Shown piece by piece: positions 7,708-18,200 of a DNA stretch of 49,149 nucleotides. The position numbers were made by a program, and so were the translations under genes. This DNA is from an uncultured Acidobacteriia bacterium (GTDB lineage Bacteria > Acidobacteriota > Terriglobia > Bryobacterales > Bryobacteraceae). The stretch lies in NCBI GenBank assembly GCA_903875575.1, contig CAIQWJ010000064.1, positions 1 to 49,149 on the forward strand, in the 5' to 3' direction. Each line of letters begins with the position of its first letter. The stretch's first letter is position 1. The notes beneath the pieces are model-generated. The model worked only from the letters and a program-made list of their open reading frames with translations. It was not told the origin of the DNA and did no database searches.

Positions 7708-8409
7708 GTGGACGCTCTGCCAACGCTTTTGCTTGTGGACGATGACTTGGATCTGTGCGCACTGATGACAGAATTCTTCGTTCAGCATGGTTACCGTACC
7801 GAATGCTCCCACAATGGACGGGACGCCCTGGCCCGGCTCCTGGCCGCGGAATATGACCTCGTGATCCTGGATGTCATGCTCCCCGTGATCAACGGTCTTG
7901 AGATACTGCGTCAGACTCGCAAGGCCAGTCTGGTGCCCATAATCATGCTCACCGCACGCACATCCAGAGCGGATCGCGTCAACGGTCTGAACTCCGGTGC
8001 CGACGATTATCTGGCGAAGCCATTTGAGCCGGAGGAGTTGCTGGCACGCATTCGCGCAGTACTACGGCGCGCAGGAAGAACGGACACGGTTCCCTGTCTG
8101 CCGCTGCGGTTCGGGGGGCTGGAACTCAACGCACGTACTCGCGAGGTCTGGTTCAATGCCGATCCCGTCGCCATTACCGGTATCGAGTTTGATGTTCTTG
8201 AATTCCTGATGAGGTCGGCAGGACGTATCGTTTCACGCGATGAGCTGGCAGCCGTACTCTATCAACGTGAGGCGACGCCCTTTGAGCGGTCTATTGATGT
8301 CCACATTTGTCATCTTCGCCGCAAACTGAAGCACAGGGATGCACCGGTCATCCGAACCATTCGGGGTGCTGGGTATCTGTTTGCACAGCGCGTCGGGCGA
8401 GAAGTATGA
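7708..8409 (+). CDS. OmpR/CpxR-family response regulator
   Basis: A 233-residue two-domain regulator. The receiver (residues 6-118) has the acidic cluster at Asp11-Asp13, the phospho-acceptor Asp55 in LVILDVMLP, Thr82 in MLTART and Lys104 in LAKPF. The C-terminal winged helix (about 134-228) ends in the standard recognition helix and wing (FERSIDVHICHLRRKL, IRTIRGAGYLF). The start is a GTG with AAGGG only two to three bases upstream, which is tight; no better start is visible. The stop overlaps the ATG of the histidine kinase by ATGA, so the pair is translationally coupled. Phosphorylation by that kinase should drive DNA binding; the direct-repeat boxes at 7655, 11745 and 11873-11911 are the best candidate targets. 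Confidence 0.92.
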   Translation: MDALPTLLLVDDDLDLCALMTEFFVQHGYRTECSHNGRDALARLLAAEYDLVILDVMLPVINGLEILRQTRKASLVPIIMLTARTSRADRVNGLNSGADDYLAKPFEPEELLARIRAVLRRAGRTDTVPCLPLRFGGLELNARTREVWFNADPVAITGIEFDVLEFLMRSAGRIVSRDELAAVLYQREATPFERSIDVHICHLRRKLKHRDAPVIRTIRGAGYLFAQRVGREV

Positions 8410-9725
8410 AGTCAATTTTCACGAAGATAGTTGTCTGGTCATGCGGAACGTTCCTCATGTCGCTCGTTGCCCTCTTCCTGCTCACAGTGTTTATCGCGCG
8501 ACACTCTGAGCGTGGGCGAGGCCCGCTTCCCGGGATGGAAGCGTTCGAACTCGTTGAATTACGCAAGGTCTACGAAACCGCCGGGCAGGGCGATGCCGCT
8601 GCATTTCTGGCCCGCCTGGACACGGCGTTCGGTGCGCGGCATTATTTCCTGAATGGAGCCGGCCTGGATGTGCTCACAGGCCAGGATCGTTCGGCGCTGC
8701 TCGCATCGGTAGGGCATCGATCGGACACTCCGATGCTTTCTCCGGAAGGTTTGCTGACCGAATCCACTTCGAACGACGGCAAATACCGCCTCCTGGCGAA
8801 GCTGCCGCCACCTTTTGAACTCTCAAACTTCCTTCCTTACTGTGGCCTGATATTGCTGGCCATTGGGTTGCTTTCCTGGCCCTTAGCCGTAAATATTGGT
8901 GCCCCGCTCCGCACACTCGCAACCGTGGTCGATCATTTCGGGGCGGGTGACGTTTCCGCTCGCTTACACCTGAGCCGGCACGACGAAATCGGACACCTTG
9001 CGGAGTCCTACAATCGCATGGCGGACCGAATCGAGACACTACTGATCGCCGAGAGGCAATTGTTACAGGACGTCTCTCATGAGCTTCGATCACCGCTGGC
9101 GCGTCTGACTCTTGCGGCTGAGTTGGCGCGAACCGCGCCCGACCGTGGCGCGGCGTTCCGTCGTGTGAGAAAAGAAGTATCGCGTCTGAACGAACTCATC
9201 GGCGCCTTGCTTGAAGTGACGCGCAATGAAGGCGATCCATCCAGTCGCACCAGCACGGTTTTCGCTCTCGACGAACTCCTCCGCCAGGTTGTGGAAGACT
9301 GCAGGCTTGAGAACCCGGTTCGTGACGGTGGCATTTTGCTCTTAACTGCGGACCCGGCTCCAGTTGTCGGTGATCGCGAACTGATACGGCGCGCCGTCGA
9401 AAACGTGTTGCGGAACGCGATGCGTTTTAACCCGGGTGAATCCAAAGTCGAGGTCATACTCACCTGCGAAGGCAAACGCGCGCGCATCCAGGTGAGGGAC
9501 TTTGGACCCGGGGTTCCCGACGTTTACCTAACCAGGATATTTCAGCCGTTCTTCCGCGTGGATGACTCCCGGAACGATTCCACCGGCGGATCCGGCCTTG
9601 GCCTCTCAATAGCGCTCCGGGCAGCCAAATTGCACGGTGGTGACATCCACGCTGCAAACGCTCACCCGGGACTCCTTGTGAATATCGAGCTTCCTTTGGG
9701 AAGCGTCCCTGACGCCAGCGCCTGA
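8406..9725 (+). CDS. CpxA-like sensor histidine kinase
   Basis: A 439-residue inner-membrane kinase. Helix 1 spans about residues 10-30 (CGTFLMSLVALFLLTVFI) and helix 2 about 140-160 (FLPYCGLILLAIGLLSWPLA). Between them lies a periplasmic sensor of roughly 105 residues without a recognised fold. A HAMP linker follows (ARLHLSRHDEIGHLAESYNRMA). The dimerisation domain has phospho-acceptor His225 in VSHELRSPLARL. The ATPase domain shows the N box (VENVLRNAMRFNP), G1 (DFGPGVP), F box (FQPFFRVDD) and G2 (GGSGLGLSIA). The ATG overlaps the response-regulator stop (ATGA), which sets the start. It converges with the NHL-repeat gene 24 bp downstream. The signal sensed is unknown; the locus suggests envelope or nutrient uptake. 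Confidence 0.92.
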   Translation: MKSIFTKIVVWSCGTFLMSLVALFLLTVFIARHSERGRGPLPGMEAFELVELRKVYETAGQGDAAAFLARLDTAFGARHYFLNGAGLDVLTGQDRSALLASVGHRSDTPMLSPEGLLTESTSNDGKYRLLAKLPPPFELSNFLPYCGLILLAIGLLSWPLAVNIGAPLRTLATVVDHFGAGDVSARLHLSRHDEIGHLAESYNRMADRIETLLIAERQLLQDVSHELRSPLARLTLAAELARTAPDRGAAFRRVRKEVSRLNELIGALLEVTRNEGDPSSRTSTVFALDELLRQVVEDCRLENPVRDGGILLLTADPAPVVGDRELIRRAVENVLRNAMRFNPGESKVEVILTCEGKRARIQVRDFGPGVPDVYLTRIFQPFFRVDDSRNDSTGGSGLGLSIALRAAKLHGGDIHAANAHPGLLVNIELPLGSVPDASA

Positions 9726-9749
9726 TATCGGTGCCAGCGTGCGCCGCTG

Positions 9750-11639
9750 TCACTGGACAGGAATGAAGATGCTCTTTTGGGCCCTGAACCCGTTGGCGGA
9801 TGCCTGCAACAGCATATCGCCGCTACCGACATCGGGAACCACTACATTGAACTGATAGAGCCCCGATCCCACCAGCCCGCTGAACCTGACCTCGGCAGGA
9901 ACGTCTCCGATAGAGATGCCTGGCGTGTCTACCAGCGGCGCTACACCGGACCATGCCTTTCCTGCCGGAACCACAGGGTCGGTTGGCCCAAAGCCGACTC
10001 CGAACAGAATCAGGGTTTCACCGGCTCTCACCGGACGCGTCGGGAAGGAAAATGCACCCGTTGGCCCAATCCGGTCGTACCCCGCGCCGCTGTTGCCGGG
10101 GCTGCCCGGCGTTAACACAATCCCCGCGGCATACTTCTGGCTAAAGAGACTGAATGAAGGTGCATATTGCCTCACATTGACGGATTGGGAACTGCTCCCG
10201 CCGGGATTTGTCACCGTCACCACCACCGTTCCCGTGCTGGTTGAGTCCGGTACCTGTGCATTGATCTGCGTCGGGCTCACGTAAGCCAGGTATGCCGGAA
10301 GCGAATCGATGGTGACCGCCGTATTGCCGAGTTTGGTTGGAAACTCACCGTTCCAGTCAGAGCTCCCACTGGCGAGATTTGTTCCAAAAATTGAAATCCA
10401 CGAACCGGGGGCAATCGCAGTTGTTGATCCAAAGAGCGGGACCACACCATTCGTGGCGATTGTCGGAGCAACGCCCGAGGTCGGCGTCAGCAGACGGATG
10501 CGCGAATCCTGATAACCCCCATTCGTAGGTGCATTGGCAATGAAGAGCGTTCCGTTAGGTCCCCTACTCACTCCGGGGTAATCCAGCGTCGCAGCTCCCG
10601 CTGGCCCGCCATCCCCATAACTTCCGATCGCGCCAGAGCCGGCAATTGTGGTTATCACGCCAAGGGAACTCACTTTCCGGATCACCTGATTGCCGGTATC
10701 GGCGATCAGTATATTGCCGGCATCGTCCAGTGCCACAGCCTGCGGTTGGTTCAGTGCCGCTTTTGTAGCGGCACTCCCGTCGCCCGTGTAACCAATCGCA
10801 CCAGTGCCGGCCACGGAGTCAATCGTGCCATTCGTAACCTTGCGAACAAAGCCTCCGAGATCGGCGATATAAAGACTCCCTCTGTTGTCGATGGCAATAC
10901 CGTAGGGGGCTACCCTGGCGCTGGTTGCGGCACCTCCGTCGCCGGAACTTCCTGAGATGCCGTTACCCGCCACGGTCGTAATGATACCGCTGGAATCTAC
11001 TCTTCGGACGCGGGAGTGTCCCGTATCCGAAATATAGAGATTGCCCCCGGAGTCCAGAGCCACTGCCCATGGCACGCTGAGACTCGCGCTGGTGGCCGGT
11101 CCTCCATCGCCTACGTCGGAACCGGAATAACTGCCCCCTCCCACCACGGTTGTGATGATGCCATTCCCGTCGACCTTGCGGATGCGGCTATTCAACCTGT
11201 CGGCAATGTAAAGGTTTCCTGCTGCATCCACCGCAACACCCGTGGGCGCATGGAGGAGGGCGCTCGTCGCCGGCCCGCCGTCGCCTGAGAAGCCACCCGC
11301 CAGTGACGACGAACCCGCTACCGTGGAAATGATGCCATTCGCCGCCACATGACGAATCAGGTTATCCCCGGTATCCGCGATATAGAAATCGCCTGCGTTG
11401 CCAGTGGCCACGGCCACGGGCGAGTTCAGATGAGCGCTCGCGGCATCCCTTCCGTCGCCAATACTGGGTGCGAACACATAAGGGCTACTCGCGAAGATAT
11501 AGGGGTTACCACCGGCGACCGTTGAAATAAGATATCCCTGTCCGTTACAGGGAAGAGGTACGAGTGTAGTTATGGCCCCGGTAATACCTGTCAGGAAAGT
11601 CTTTCCGAACAACACACGCAGGGAACGCTCCAGCTTCAC
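9750..11639 (-). CDS. Secreted NHL-repeat protein with Solibacter C-terminal domain (TIGR03437)
   Basis: A 629-residue exported protein. After a signal peptide (cleavage near CNGQG) come about six NHL-type beta-propeller repeats (residues 35-390), each with the pattern P-x-G(V/I)AxD-x-x-GNLYIAD followed by IRKV and ITTVAGxG. NHL propellers bind protein, RNA or sugar ligands. Residues 400-625 contain an IG-like segment (APGSWISIFGTNL) and a last domain with FGVGFGPTDP, the hallmark of the uncharacterised Solibacter C-terminal domain; this is one of the best taxonomic clues here. The GTG start has a perfect AAGGAG seven bases upstream. It diverges from the TonB receptor at 11971; the intergenic region carries three CpxR-like boxes, one oriented toward this gene. 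Confidence 0.87.
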   Translation of the reverse strand: MKLERSLRVLFGKTFLTGITGAITTLVPLPCNGQGYLISTVAGGNPYIFASSPYVFAPSIGDGRDAASAHLNSPVAVATGNAGDFYIADTGDNLIRHVAANGIISTVAGSSSLAGGFSGDGGPATSALLHAPTGVAVDAAGNLYIADRLNSRIRKVDGNGIITTVVGGGSYSGSDVGDGGPATSASLSVPWAVALDSGGNLYISDTGHSRVRRVDSSGIITTVAGNGISGSSGDGGAATSARVAPYGIAIDNRGSLYIADLGGFVRKVTNGTIDSVAGTGAIGYTGDGSAATKAALNQPQAVALDDAGNILIADTGNQVIRKVSSLGVITTIAGSGAIGSYGDGGPAGAATLDYPGVSRGPNGTLFIANAPTNGGYQDSRIRLLTPTSGVAPTIATNGVVPLFGSTTAIAPGSWISIFGTNLASGSSDWNGEFPTKLGNTAVTIDSLPAYLAYVSPTQINAQVPDSTSTGTVVVTVTNPGGSSSQSVNVRQYAPSFSLFSQKYAAGIVLTPGSPGNSGAGYDRIGPTGAFSFPTRPVRAGETLILFGVGFGPTDPVVPAGKAWSGVAPLVDTPGISIGDVPAEVRFSGLVGSGLYQFNVVVPDVGSGDMLLQASANGFRAQKSIFIPVQ

Positions 11640-11744
11640 GTTGATTCTCCTTAAAAAAGTAGTCGATCAAGCGTAGATGCGGGTGCTGAAGAAATAGTTG
11701 CGACATTCAACTCCGTGCAATGCAAAAAAAGCCGCCGTCGAAAT

Positions 11745-11759
11745 TTTACATTTCTTAAC
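11745..11759 (-). promoter_or_regulatory. CpxR-like box GTTAA-N5-GTAAA (leftward)
   Basis: On the minus strand GTTAA (11759-11755) and GTAAA (11749-11745) match exactly the half-sites and spacing of the box in front of the two-component system at 7655. Bases flanking the half-sites also agree: TTGTTAAG then TGTAAAA. It faces the NHL-repeat gene, whose start is 106 bp away. Confidence 0.5.
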
Positions 11760-11872
11760 AAACATATCTGTTGACTCGCAGCTATAACGTGAACGCCGCC
11801 TTCTAATCGACGCTTACAGAGATAGCCTCTGAACTTACTCACTACTTTACAGTTCGGTGCCTGCAAACGAAT

Positions 11873-11911
11873 GTTAAGTAGTGTTAAAGGCTGAGTGTTA
11901 AGAAGTGTTAA
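11873..11911 (+). promoter_or_regulatory. Two CpxR-like boxes GTTAA-N5-GTTAA in tandem
   Basis: Half-sites lie at 11873-11877, 11883-11887, 11897-11901 and 11907-11911. This makes two 15-bp boxes whose centres are 24 bp apart, 59-98 bp before the TonB receptor start. The surrounding bases repeat as well (TGTTAAG-TAG-TGTTAAA and TGTTAAG-AAG-TGTTAAA). Tandem direct repeats like this are how OmpR-family dimers load on promoters. Confidence 0.55.
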
Positions 11912-11970
11912 ATGGCTACTGACTGAGAAACGCTGCCGGAATCGCGGGCCGTCCAAGAGGCATTACCCTC

Positions 11971-14900
11971 ATGCGGAAACGCTTGTTAGTCATATTCCTA
12001 ATCGCACTGCCAATGTCCCTCCCGCTACTCGGTCAGGACACCGCCTCTCTGCGCGTCGTCATTACTGATCCCAGCGGCGCAGAGGTGCCCGACGCCCGGG
12101 TCGTGCTGAATGAGAGCCTGCACGCTACGCAACGTGTCATTGTCGGCGGCGCGGAACGAACAATGTATATCCTTGCCGGGCTGGATCCTGGCCTCTACCG
12201 GCTGGAAGTGACTAAGTCCGGATTTGATGCATATGTGGTGGAAGGCTTACGTCTCCACGCGCGCGAAAGCCAGGTCCTGCGTGTGGACTTGCGTCTCAGC
12301 GCTGCGGAGAAGCAGACCGTAACGGTACGCGGCGAGGAAGAAGGGATAGCGTCCGATCCGTCCGCCGGCATGGCTGTAGAAGGCGCCTACCTCTCAGCGC
12401 TCCCCATCAACAACCGCAGCTTCACCAGTCTGTTGACTTTGGCCCCCGGACTGACATACGCCGGTGCGGGGCCGGACGGAGGAATACATTCCAACGGTCT
12501 GCGCTCGAACACGAACTACTACACGATAGACGGCGTGAGCGCCAATACCGGCGTGGGCGGAGGTCCCGGGCCAGGTGGAGGTCCCGGTGGGCCGGGCGGC
12601 GGCATCGGCGGCTCAGGTGCAAATGGCACAGGTCTCGCCACAAACGCTTCGGGAGACTCATCCAACCTCATCTCAGTGGATTCCATCAAAGAGATGCAGG
12701 TTCAGGTGTCCACCTTTGCTCCGGAGTTTGGCCGCTCACCGGGTGCCCAGGTGTCCATCACCAGCCGCGGCGGAACGAATGAATACCACGGATCGGCCGT
12801 TGAATTCTTTCGCAACACCGTTCTGAATGCGAACGATTGGTTCGGTAATCTGAACGGTCTTGGGCGCGGAGCCCAGAGGCTCAACGACGCCGCTGCCACC
12901 CTGGGTGGCCCCATGCGGAAGAACGCTATATTCTTCTTCGCCTCATTTGAAGGCTCTCACCTCGTTCAGCCGCACACTGAAATCGACACCGTGCCCGACA
13001 ATGCCGTCCGCAATCGGATCAAGAGCGGTCTCAGTCAGTATCTGAACGCCTTTCCCCGTGCGAACGGCCCTTCGCTCGATATCGATGTGGCCGAATTCGT
13101 AGCCACTTACTCGACGCCTTCTACTTCGAGTTCGGAGAGCTTTCGCATCGACCGCATAGTAAATTCCGAATTGACCGAGTTCTTCCGCCTGTCCGTCTCT
13201 CCTTCTTCCGCTTCCAGCCGTGGAGGACTCAATTCGACGGCCAACAGCGTGACGCAGCGCGTGTCCAACACGCAGTCGCTTACGGGAGGTGCCACCTGGG
13301 CGCACGACGATACCATCCGTAACCTCCGCGTGAATGCAACCCGGACCATGTTGCGGTCCAGTTCCGGCATGGATACGTTCGGCGGCGCACAACTGCTGTC
13401 CGATTCTTCGATATTTCCCACCGGCGTCAACTCAAACGACGGCACTTTTTCGCTGAATGTCAATGGTCTGGGAGCGTATACGGTCGGTGGCCGGAGCGAC
13501 ACAGCGCAAAATCAGTTCAATATCGTCGGGGACGAATCGGGAATCGGCGGCAGTATCACAGCGAAGATCGGGTTCGACTATCGCCTGCTGCTGCCCGCAT
13601 ACAAGGTCAGTCCGTTCACTGAGACAGTTTCGTTCAACGGGCTTACGAACGGTACCGATTCCCTGCTGTCCGGTACCGCGCAGAACGCCATACTGACTTC
13701 GAACATCACGGACCGGAATCCGGTTTATCACAACTGGTCGGCGTACTTTCAGAACACATGGAAGAACACGCGGTTTACGACTCTGACCTACGGCGTGCGT
13801 TGGGACGTGAATCCCGCGCCGACCGTCAGCAGCGGGCCTCATCCGTATGGCCTCGACAGTTCCAATAATCTGAACGCCGCCGCTCCGCTGTATCGTACCC
13901 GGTGGTTCAATATCGCGCCGCGATTCGGCCTTGCCAGCGAACTGACCCACAAGGCGCATCGGCAACTCGTTGTACGGGGTGGCGCTGGCATGTTTTACGA
14001 CACAGGCTACGGCGCGACCGCATCGGCGTTCGGCAATCCGCCCTATTCCAACTCGGTCATCACGACCGAACCTGTGTTCCCTCTGAATGCAAACGTCAAC
14101 CAGGTTCCTGTATTGCCGCCGACAACGCCATATGGCGTGATCAGCGGAGCCAGCGCCTCTCTCAAATCGCCAGTGGTCTACCAGTTCAGCGCCACTTTCG
14201 AGAAAAACCTCGGACAGGGAAAAGTCCTGAGCGCCGGTTTCATTGGCAGTCATGGAACCAGCCTTCTCACGACACAAACCCAGCCAGGCTTTTTTACCTC
14301 GACTTACAGTATGCTGCAACTGACTTCGAATGGCGGAAATTCCGACTATCGTGCCTTTCAGACGCAATACCGCCAGATGGTAGGGCATGTTCTAACCACT
14401 CAGGTTGCATACACTTTCGGTCACAGCGTCGATACACAATCGAATGACGCCGGGTTTGGCGGCTTCGGGATCGTCAGCGGAACCAGCACCGGGCCGTCGA
14501 ACTATGACATTCGCCACTCGATGACGGCAACCGCAAGTCTGGCGATCCCGTCGCCCGCCGGCCAATATAAGTTCCTGAGTCCGGTGTTGGGTCACTGGAA
14601 CATCGACCTGAATGCTTCCCTTCATAGTTCGCTGCCGTTTGACGTGCAGGGGCAAGCCATACAGTCGGGCACGAATTGCCCTGCATCCGGACCCGCTGTC
14701 AGCCTGTGCCGCCAGGGCTTCGCAGGCCTTGTTCGTCCCGACCTTACCGGAGAACCGATATGGATCTCCGATGCATCCGTTCCGGGTGGCCGTCGGCTCA
14801 ACGCGGCGGCCTTCTCCATTCCGACCAGCGGTGAAGGTTCCGAACCGCGGAATGCCCTGCGCGGCTTCGGCTATTCGAACGTGGATCTCAGCCTGCGGAA

Positions 14901-15126
14901 GAGGATCCGTATAACGGAAGGCATCTCGTTCAATCTTCGGGCGGACGCCTATAACGCGCTCAACCATCCCAACTTTGCCAACCCCTCCCCGATCGAGGGC
15001 GCGAACCTCTCCAACGCGAATTTCGGCATCGCAACCCGGATGCTCTACAACGGCGCGGGAGGCGGATCCGTACAAAGTTCGGGTGCGCCGCGCTCGGTGC
15101 AGCTTTCGCTTCGCGTGGAATTCTGA
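11971..15126 (+). CDS. Oar-like TonB-dependent outer-membrane receptor
   Basis: A 1051-residue outer-membrane protein. It has a signal peptide (cleavage near LLGQD), a carboxypeptidase-regulatory-like beta domain (residues 25-115, with DPSGAEVPDARV and LDPGLYRLEVTKSGF), a plug (about 120-270, LPINNRSFTSLLTLAPG and NYYTIDGVSAN) and a long beta-barrel ending in the outer-membrane signature VQLSLRVEF with terminal Phe. A Gly/Pro-rich insert near residues 193-216 sits in a plug loop and may be flexible. Such acidobacterial receptors are thought to import polymers or siderophore-like compounds with TonB energy. The ATG has a GAGG about ten bases upstream. Two CpxR-like boxes lie 59-98 bp before it. 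A second receptor gene starts 127 bp after its stop. Confidence 0.88.
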   Translation: MRKRLLVIFLIALPMSLPLLGQDTASLRVVITDPSGAEVPDARVVLNESLHATQRVIVGGAERTMYILAGLDPGLYRLEVTKSGFDAYVVEGLRLHARESQVLRVDLRLSAAEKQTVTVRGEEEGIASDPSAGMAVEGAYLSALPINNRSFTSLLTLAPGLTYAGAGPDGGIHSNGLRSNTNYYTIDGVSANTGVGGGPGPGGGPGGPGGGIGGSGANGTGLATNASGDSSNLISVDSIKEMQVQVSTFAPEFGRSPGAQVSITSRGGTNEYHGSAVEFFRNTVLNANDWFGNLNGLGRGAQRLNDAAATLGGPMRKNAIFFFASFEGSHLVQPHTEIDTVPDNAVRNRIKSGLSQYLNAFPRANGPSLDIDVAEFVATYSTPSTSSSESFRIDRIVNSELTEFFRLSVSPSSASSRGGLNSTANSVTQRVSNTQSLTGGATWAHDDTIRNLRVNATRTMLRSSSGMDTFGGAQLLSDSSIFPTGVNSNDGTFSLNVNGLGAYTVGGRSDTAQNQFNIVGDESGIGGSITAKIGFDYRLLLPAYKVSPFTETVSFNGLTNGTDSLLSGTAQNAILTSNITDRNPVYHNWSAYFQNTWKNTRFTTLTYGVRWDVNPAPTVSSGPHPYGLDSSNNLNAAAPLYRTRWFNIAPRFGLASELTHKAHRQLVVRGGAGMFYDTGYGATASAFGNPPYSNSVITTEPVFPLNANVNQVPVLPPTTPYGVISGASASLKSPVVYQFSATFEKNLGQGKVLSAGFIGSHGTSLLTTQTQPGFFTSTYSMLQLTSNGGNSDYRAFQTQYRQMVGHVLTTQVAYTFGHSVDTQSNDAGFGGFGIVSGTSTGPSNYDIRHSMTATASLAIPSPAGQYKFLSPVLGHWNIDLNASLHSSLPFDVQGQAIQSGTNCPASGPAVSLCRQGFAGLVRPDLTGEPIWISDASVPGGRRLNAAAFSIPTSGEGSEPRNALRGFGYSNVDLSLRKRIRITEGISFNLRADAYNALNHPNFANPSPIEGANLSNANFGIATRMLYNGAGGGSVQSSGAPRSVQLSLRVEF

Positions 15127-15253
15127 TCTCAACGAAATGCTCCCGTCACCTCAGGTCCTCCTCCACAAAGCGGACTCCGGGCGGGTTCTGCTCATTAGAC
15201 CCACGCGGTCCTTCGCAGTCAATTCGAATAGAAAATTATATCAAGGGGAACAG

Positions 15254-18200
15254 ATGATCCTGAAAGGCTTTACCCGTACTGTACTTGCTTTTGTGTTCAC
15301 ATGCGCGAGCTTGTTTGGCCAAACGGTGGCCAGTTCGCTGGTCGGGACCGTAGTCGATCCGGGCGGTGCAGCCGTCTCCGAAGCTGAAGTTCTTCTGACC
15401 AACGACGGAACCAATGCGACACAATCCAGCACTACCGACAGCCGCGGCGACTACCGGTTCCTCAATGTCGCCCCAGGCACTTACACCGTGTCAGTGAAGT
15501 CCGTGGCACGTTTCAAGGTCGGAAGAGAGACTGGCGTTGTCGTACTGGGGCAGGAGATAAGAAACGCGGGCACGATAGTCCTCGTGCGTGGGCTCACAAC
15601 CGATGTGAATAGCGTTCCGGCTGCCCGGACGCAACTTCAGACGGCCGATTCGGCAAAATCCGGCACCATAGATTCCAGGCAACTGGAAAATCTCACCCAG
15701 AAGGGGCGGGATCTGTTTGGTTACCTGCGGCTCATCCCTGGTGTCGTCGACACCACGGCGCGTCGCGATGTGACGGGGCCCAACAGCATCGAAGGCCTTG
15801 CCATTGACGGCAACCCTTCGGCGATCAACTTCACCGTCGATGGCGTCACCGGTCTCGATACCGGAACCAATAGCCAGGTCCACGTCGAACCAAACCTCGA
15901 CGCCATCCAGGAAATCCGCGTACTCCAGTCGAATTACCAGGCCGAATACGGACGCAATTCCGGCGGAGTCGTCACAGTCGTCACAAAGAGCGGTACCAGT
16001 GAGTTCCACGGCTCGGCCTCGTGGAATCACCGCAATACGGAATTCAATGCAAATAGCTGGGCGAACAACCACACTCTCACCAGTGCCGGCACCGCCGAGC
16101 CACGAGCGCCTTACAAATTCAATGTCGAAACCTACGGTATCGGCGGCCCGCTCTTTATCCCAAACGTTGCAAATTCGGGAAGGCAGAAGCTTTTCTTCTT
16201 CTGGTCTCAGGAACGAACCGGGCAGTTCGTCCCCGCTCCCACCCAAATGACCTACATGCCCACCACGAAGGAACGGGGCGGTGACTTCTCGCAGACATAC
16301 AACAACGCGAACGGAAACCCGGTGGCAACCAGGGTCCTCGATCCAGCCAGCAATAACGCGCAGTTCCCGGGCAATATCATTCCCTCATCGCGGCTTAATT
16401 CGACGGGAACGGCTTTGCTGGGCTTCTTCCCCACGCCAAACTTCTCCCCGACGCAGACGGACCAGTTGTACGTCGATAACTATTTTGAGCAGGGCAGCGA
16501 CAAGTACGCACGCCGTAACGACGTGCTTCGCATCGACTCACATATCACCTCCAGGATCAGTGCCGGGCTCCGCTGGATCAACGACCAGAACAGCGCTGCC
16601 GGGCTCTTCGAGGGGGTCCAGTTCGATCAGACTTACGGCAGTAGCGCGCTGAGTAAGAATATGTCCCCGATAGTCCATCAGATCCCTGGCCGTGGATTCC
16701 GGATATCCCTGGTTTCCGCAATTGCACCAGCGGCGGTGAATGAGTTCATCCTGGGGAGAAGCTGGAACAAATCCGCCTACACCACAACCGACAATTACGC
16801 ATCGGAATCGCGAACTCTGGAATCCGGACTGCCGAAACTGTTTCCCGTTCAGGTGCCCACCAACGGCTACGCCGACATTTTACCGACATTCACATTTGGT
16901 GGCAGCGGTCTGCCCGCCTCCGCCGTGTATACGCGCACTGGCAAGTCGGCTGGCGAGTCGGAGAGTTCCAATAGTCTCTGGATGCTGGAGGACAACATCA
17001 GCCGGACCATTGGCCACCACGCGATCAAGGCGGGCCTCTACGGTGAGCGAACCAGCCGGACGCAATCCGCCGGACAGAACTACGCGGGGGCCTACAGCTT
17101 CGCCGCCGACTCGTCGGTTCCCTCTCTCAATACGAATGACGGCTACGCAAATGCTTTGCTGGGGCTTGTCAACAGTTATGGCCAGTACAATTCGTCCACC
17201 ACGAGCAGCATCCTCTACAACAATATGGAACTCTATGTTCAGGACAACTGGAAGGTGAGCCGCCGGCTGACACTCGATCTGGGGGTCCGACTTTACCACC
17301 AGACGCCGCCGACAGACTCGTATGGCACATTCGTCAACTTCGTTCCAGCCGACTACATTCCATCCGCGATGGCGCGCATTTATCGCCCGTACTGCGCGAA
17401 AAGCGCAACGTGCAGTTCGGCTGCGGACGGCCTTGTCGCGAGAGATCCTCTTGCCGGCGCCACCACGGACAGCGGCTACATCGGCGACATCGTTGCGGCT
17501 TCGGGAAATCCTGCAACTGGCTTGGTCACTCTCGGGGCATCGAGTTCCCCCTATCGTCTGCCCGGAGTCGAAGTCGGCCCTCGAATGGGCGTTGCCTGGG
17601 ATCTACTTGGGAATGGCAGGACCGTTATCCGCGGCGGCTGGGGTTTGTATCATAATCGCCTCGCAACAGACGCGGTGACCGGCCTGGCCGGACAAGCTCC
17701 GCAATCCTATGGGCAAGTTGTCCACAATGTTACATTTTCCCGGATTTCCGCACCGAATACCGGTGCCGCGCCGCACCTCAATAACGGCGTGATCGCTCCC
17801 TTATCGCCATACTCCTGGCCTTCGTCCGTTCCGTCGCAGGGAGTGGGGAACGGCAGTCTCGATATCCAGCACCTGTTCGGGAAAACAATGGCTGTAGATA
17901 TCGGATACACAACGAACTACAGCTATAAGCAGTTCCTCACGTACGACCTGAACTACATTCCTGTTGGCACAAGTTGGCCGTTCAATACGTCGAATCTGAA
18001 TCCCACTACTGCGGGCAATACCAGCGCGGACATTGGTTCTGTTTACGAACGCTCCAGATATCCTGGCTACGGCAGTATTACGGGTGCAGCGTTTCTCGGA
18101 TCGAGTAACTACAACGCCCTCACTGCGACGCTCAGCCGGCAAATGGCCCACGGTTTGGCGTTCGGTGCTGCGTACACCTTGTCGAAAGCGAACGGCGTCG

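Larger units (their letters stand above)
11640..11970. other. 331-bp divergent regulatory region
   Basis: This gap between the NHL gene and the TonB receptor is notably AT-rich for the window. It holds one leftward and two rightward GTTAA-N5-GTWAA boxes and the AAGGAG site of the NHL gene. I saw no convincing coding frame; the open leftward frame through it has no ribosome site and crosses the boxes. Confidence 0.55.

Noticed and set aside
11651-11956. 101-codon leftward frame between the NHL and TonB genes
   Set aside because: It runs through all three regulator boxes and has no ribosome site.
13432-14388. 318-codon leftward frame opposite the first TonB receptor
   Set aside because: Shadow of the barrel-coding sequence; Arg-rich without recognisable structure.
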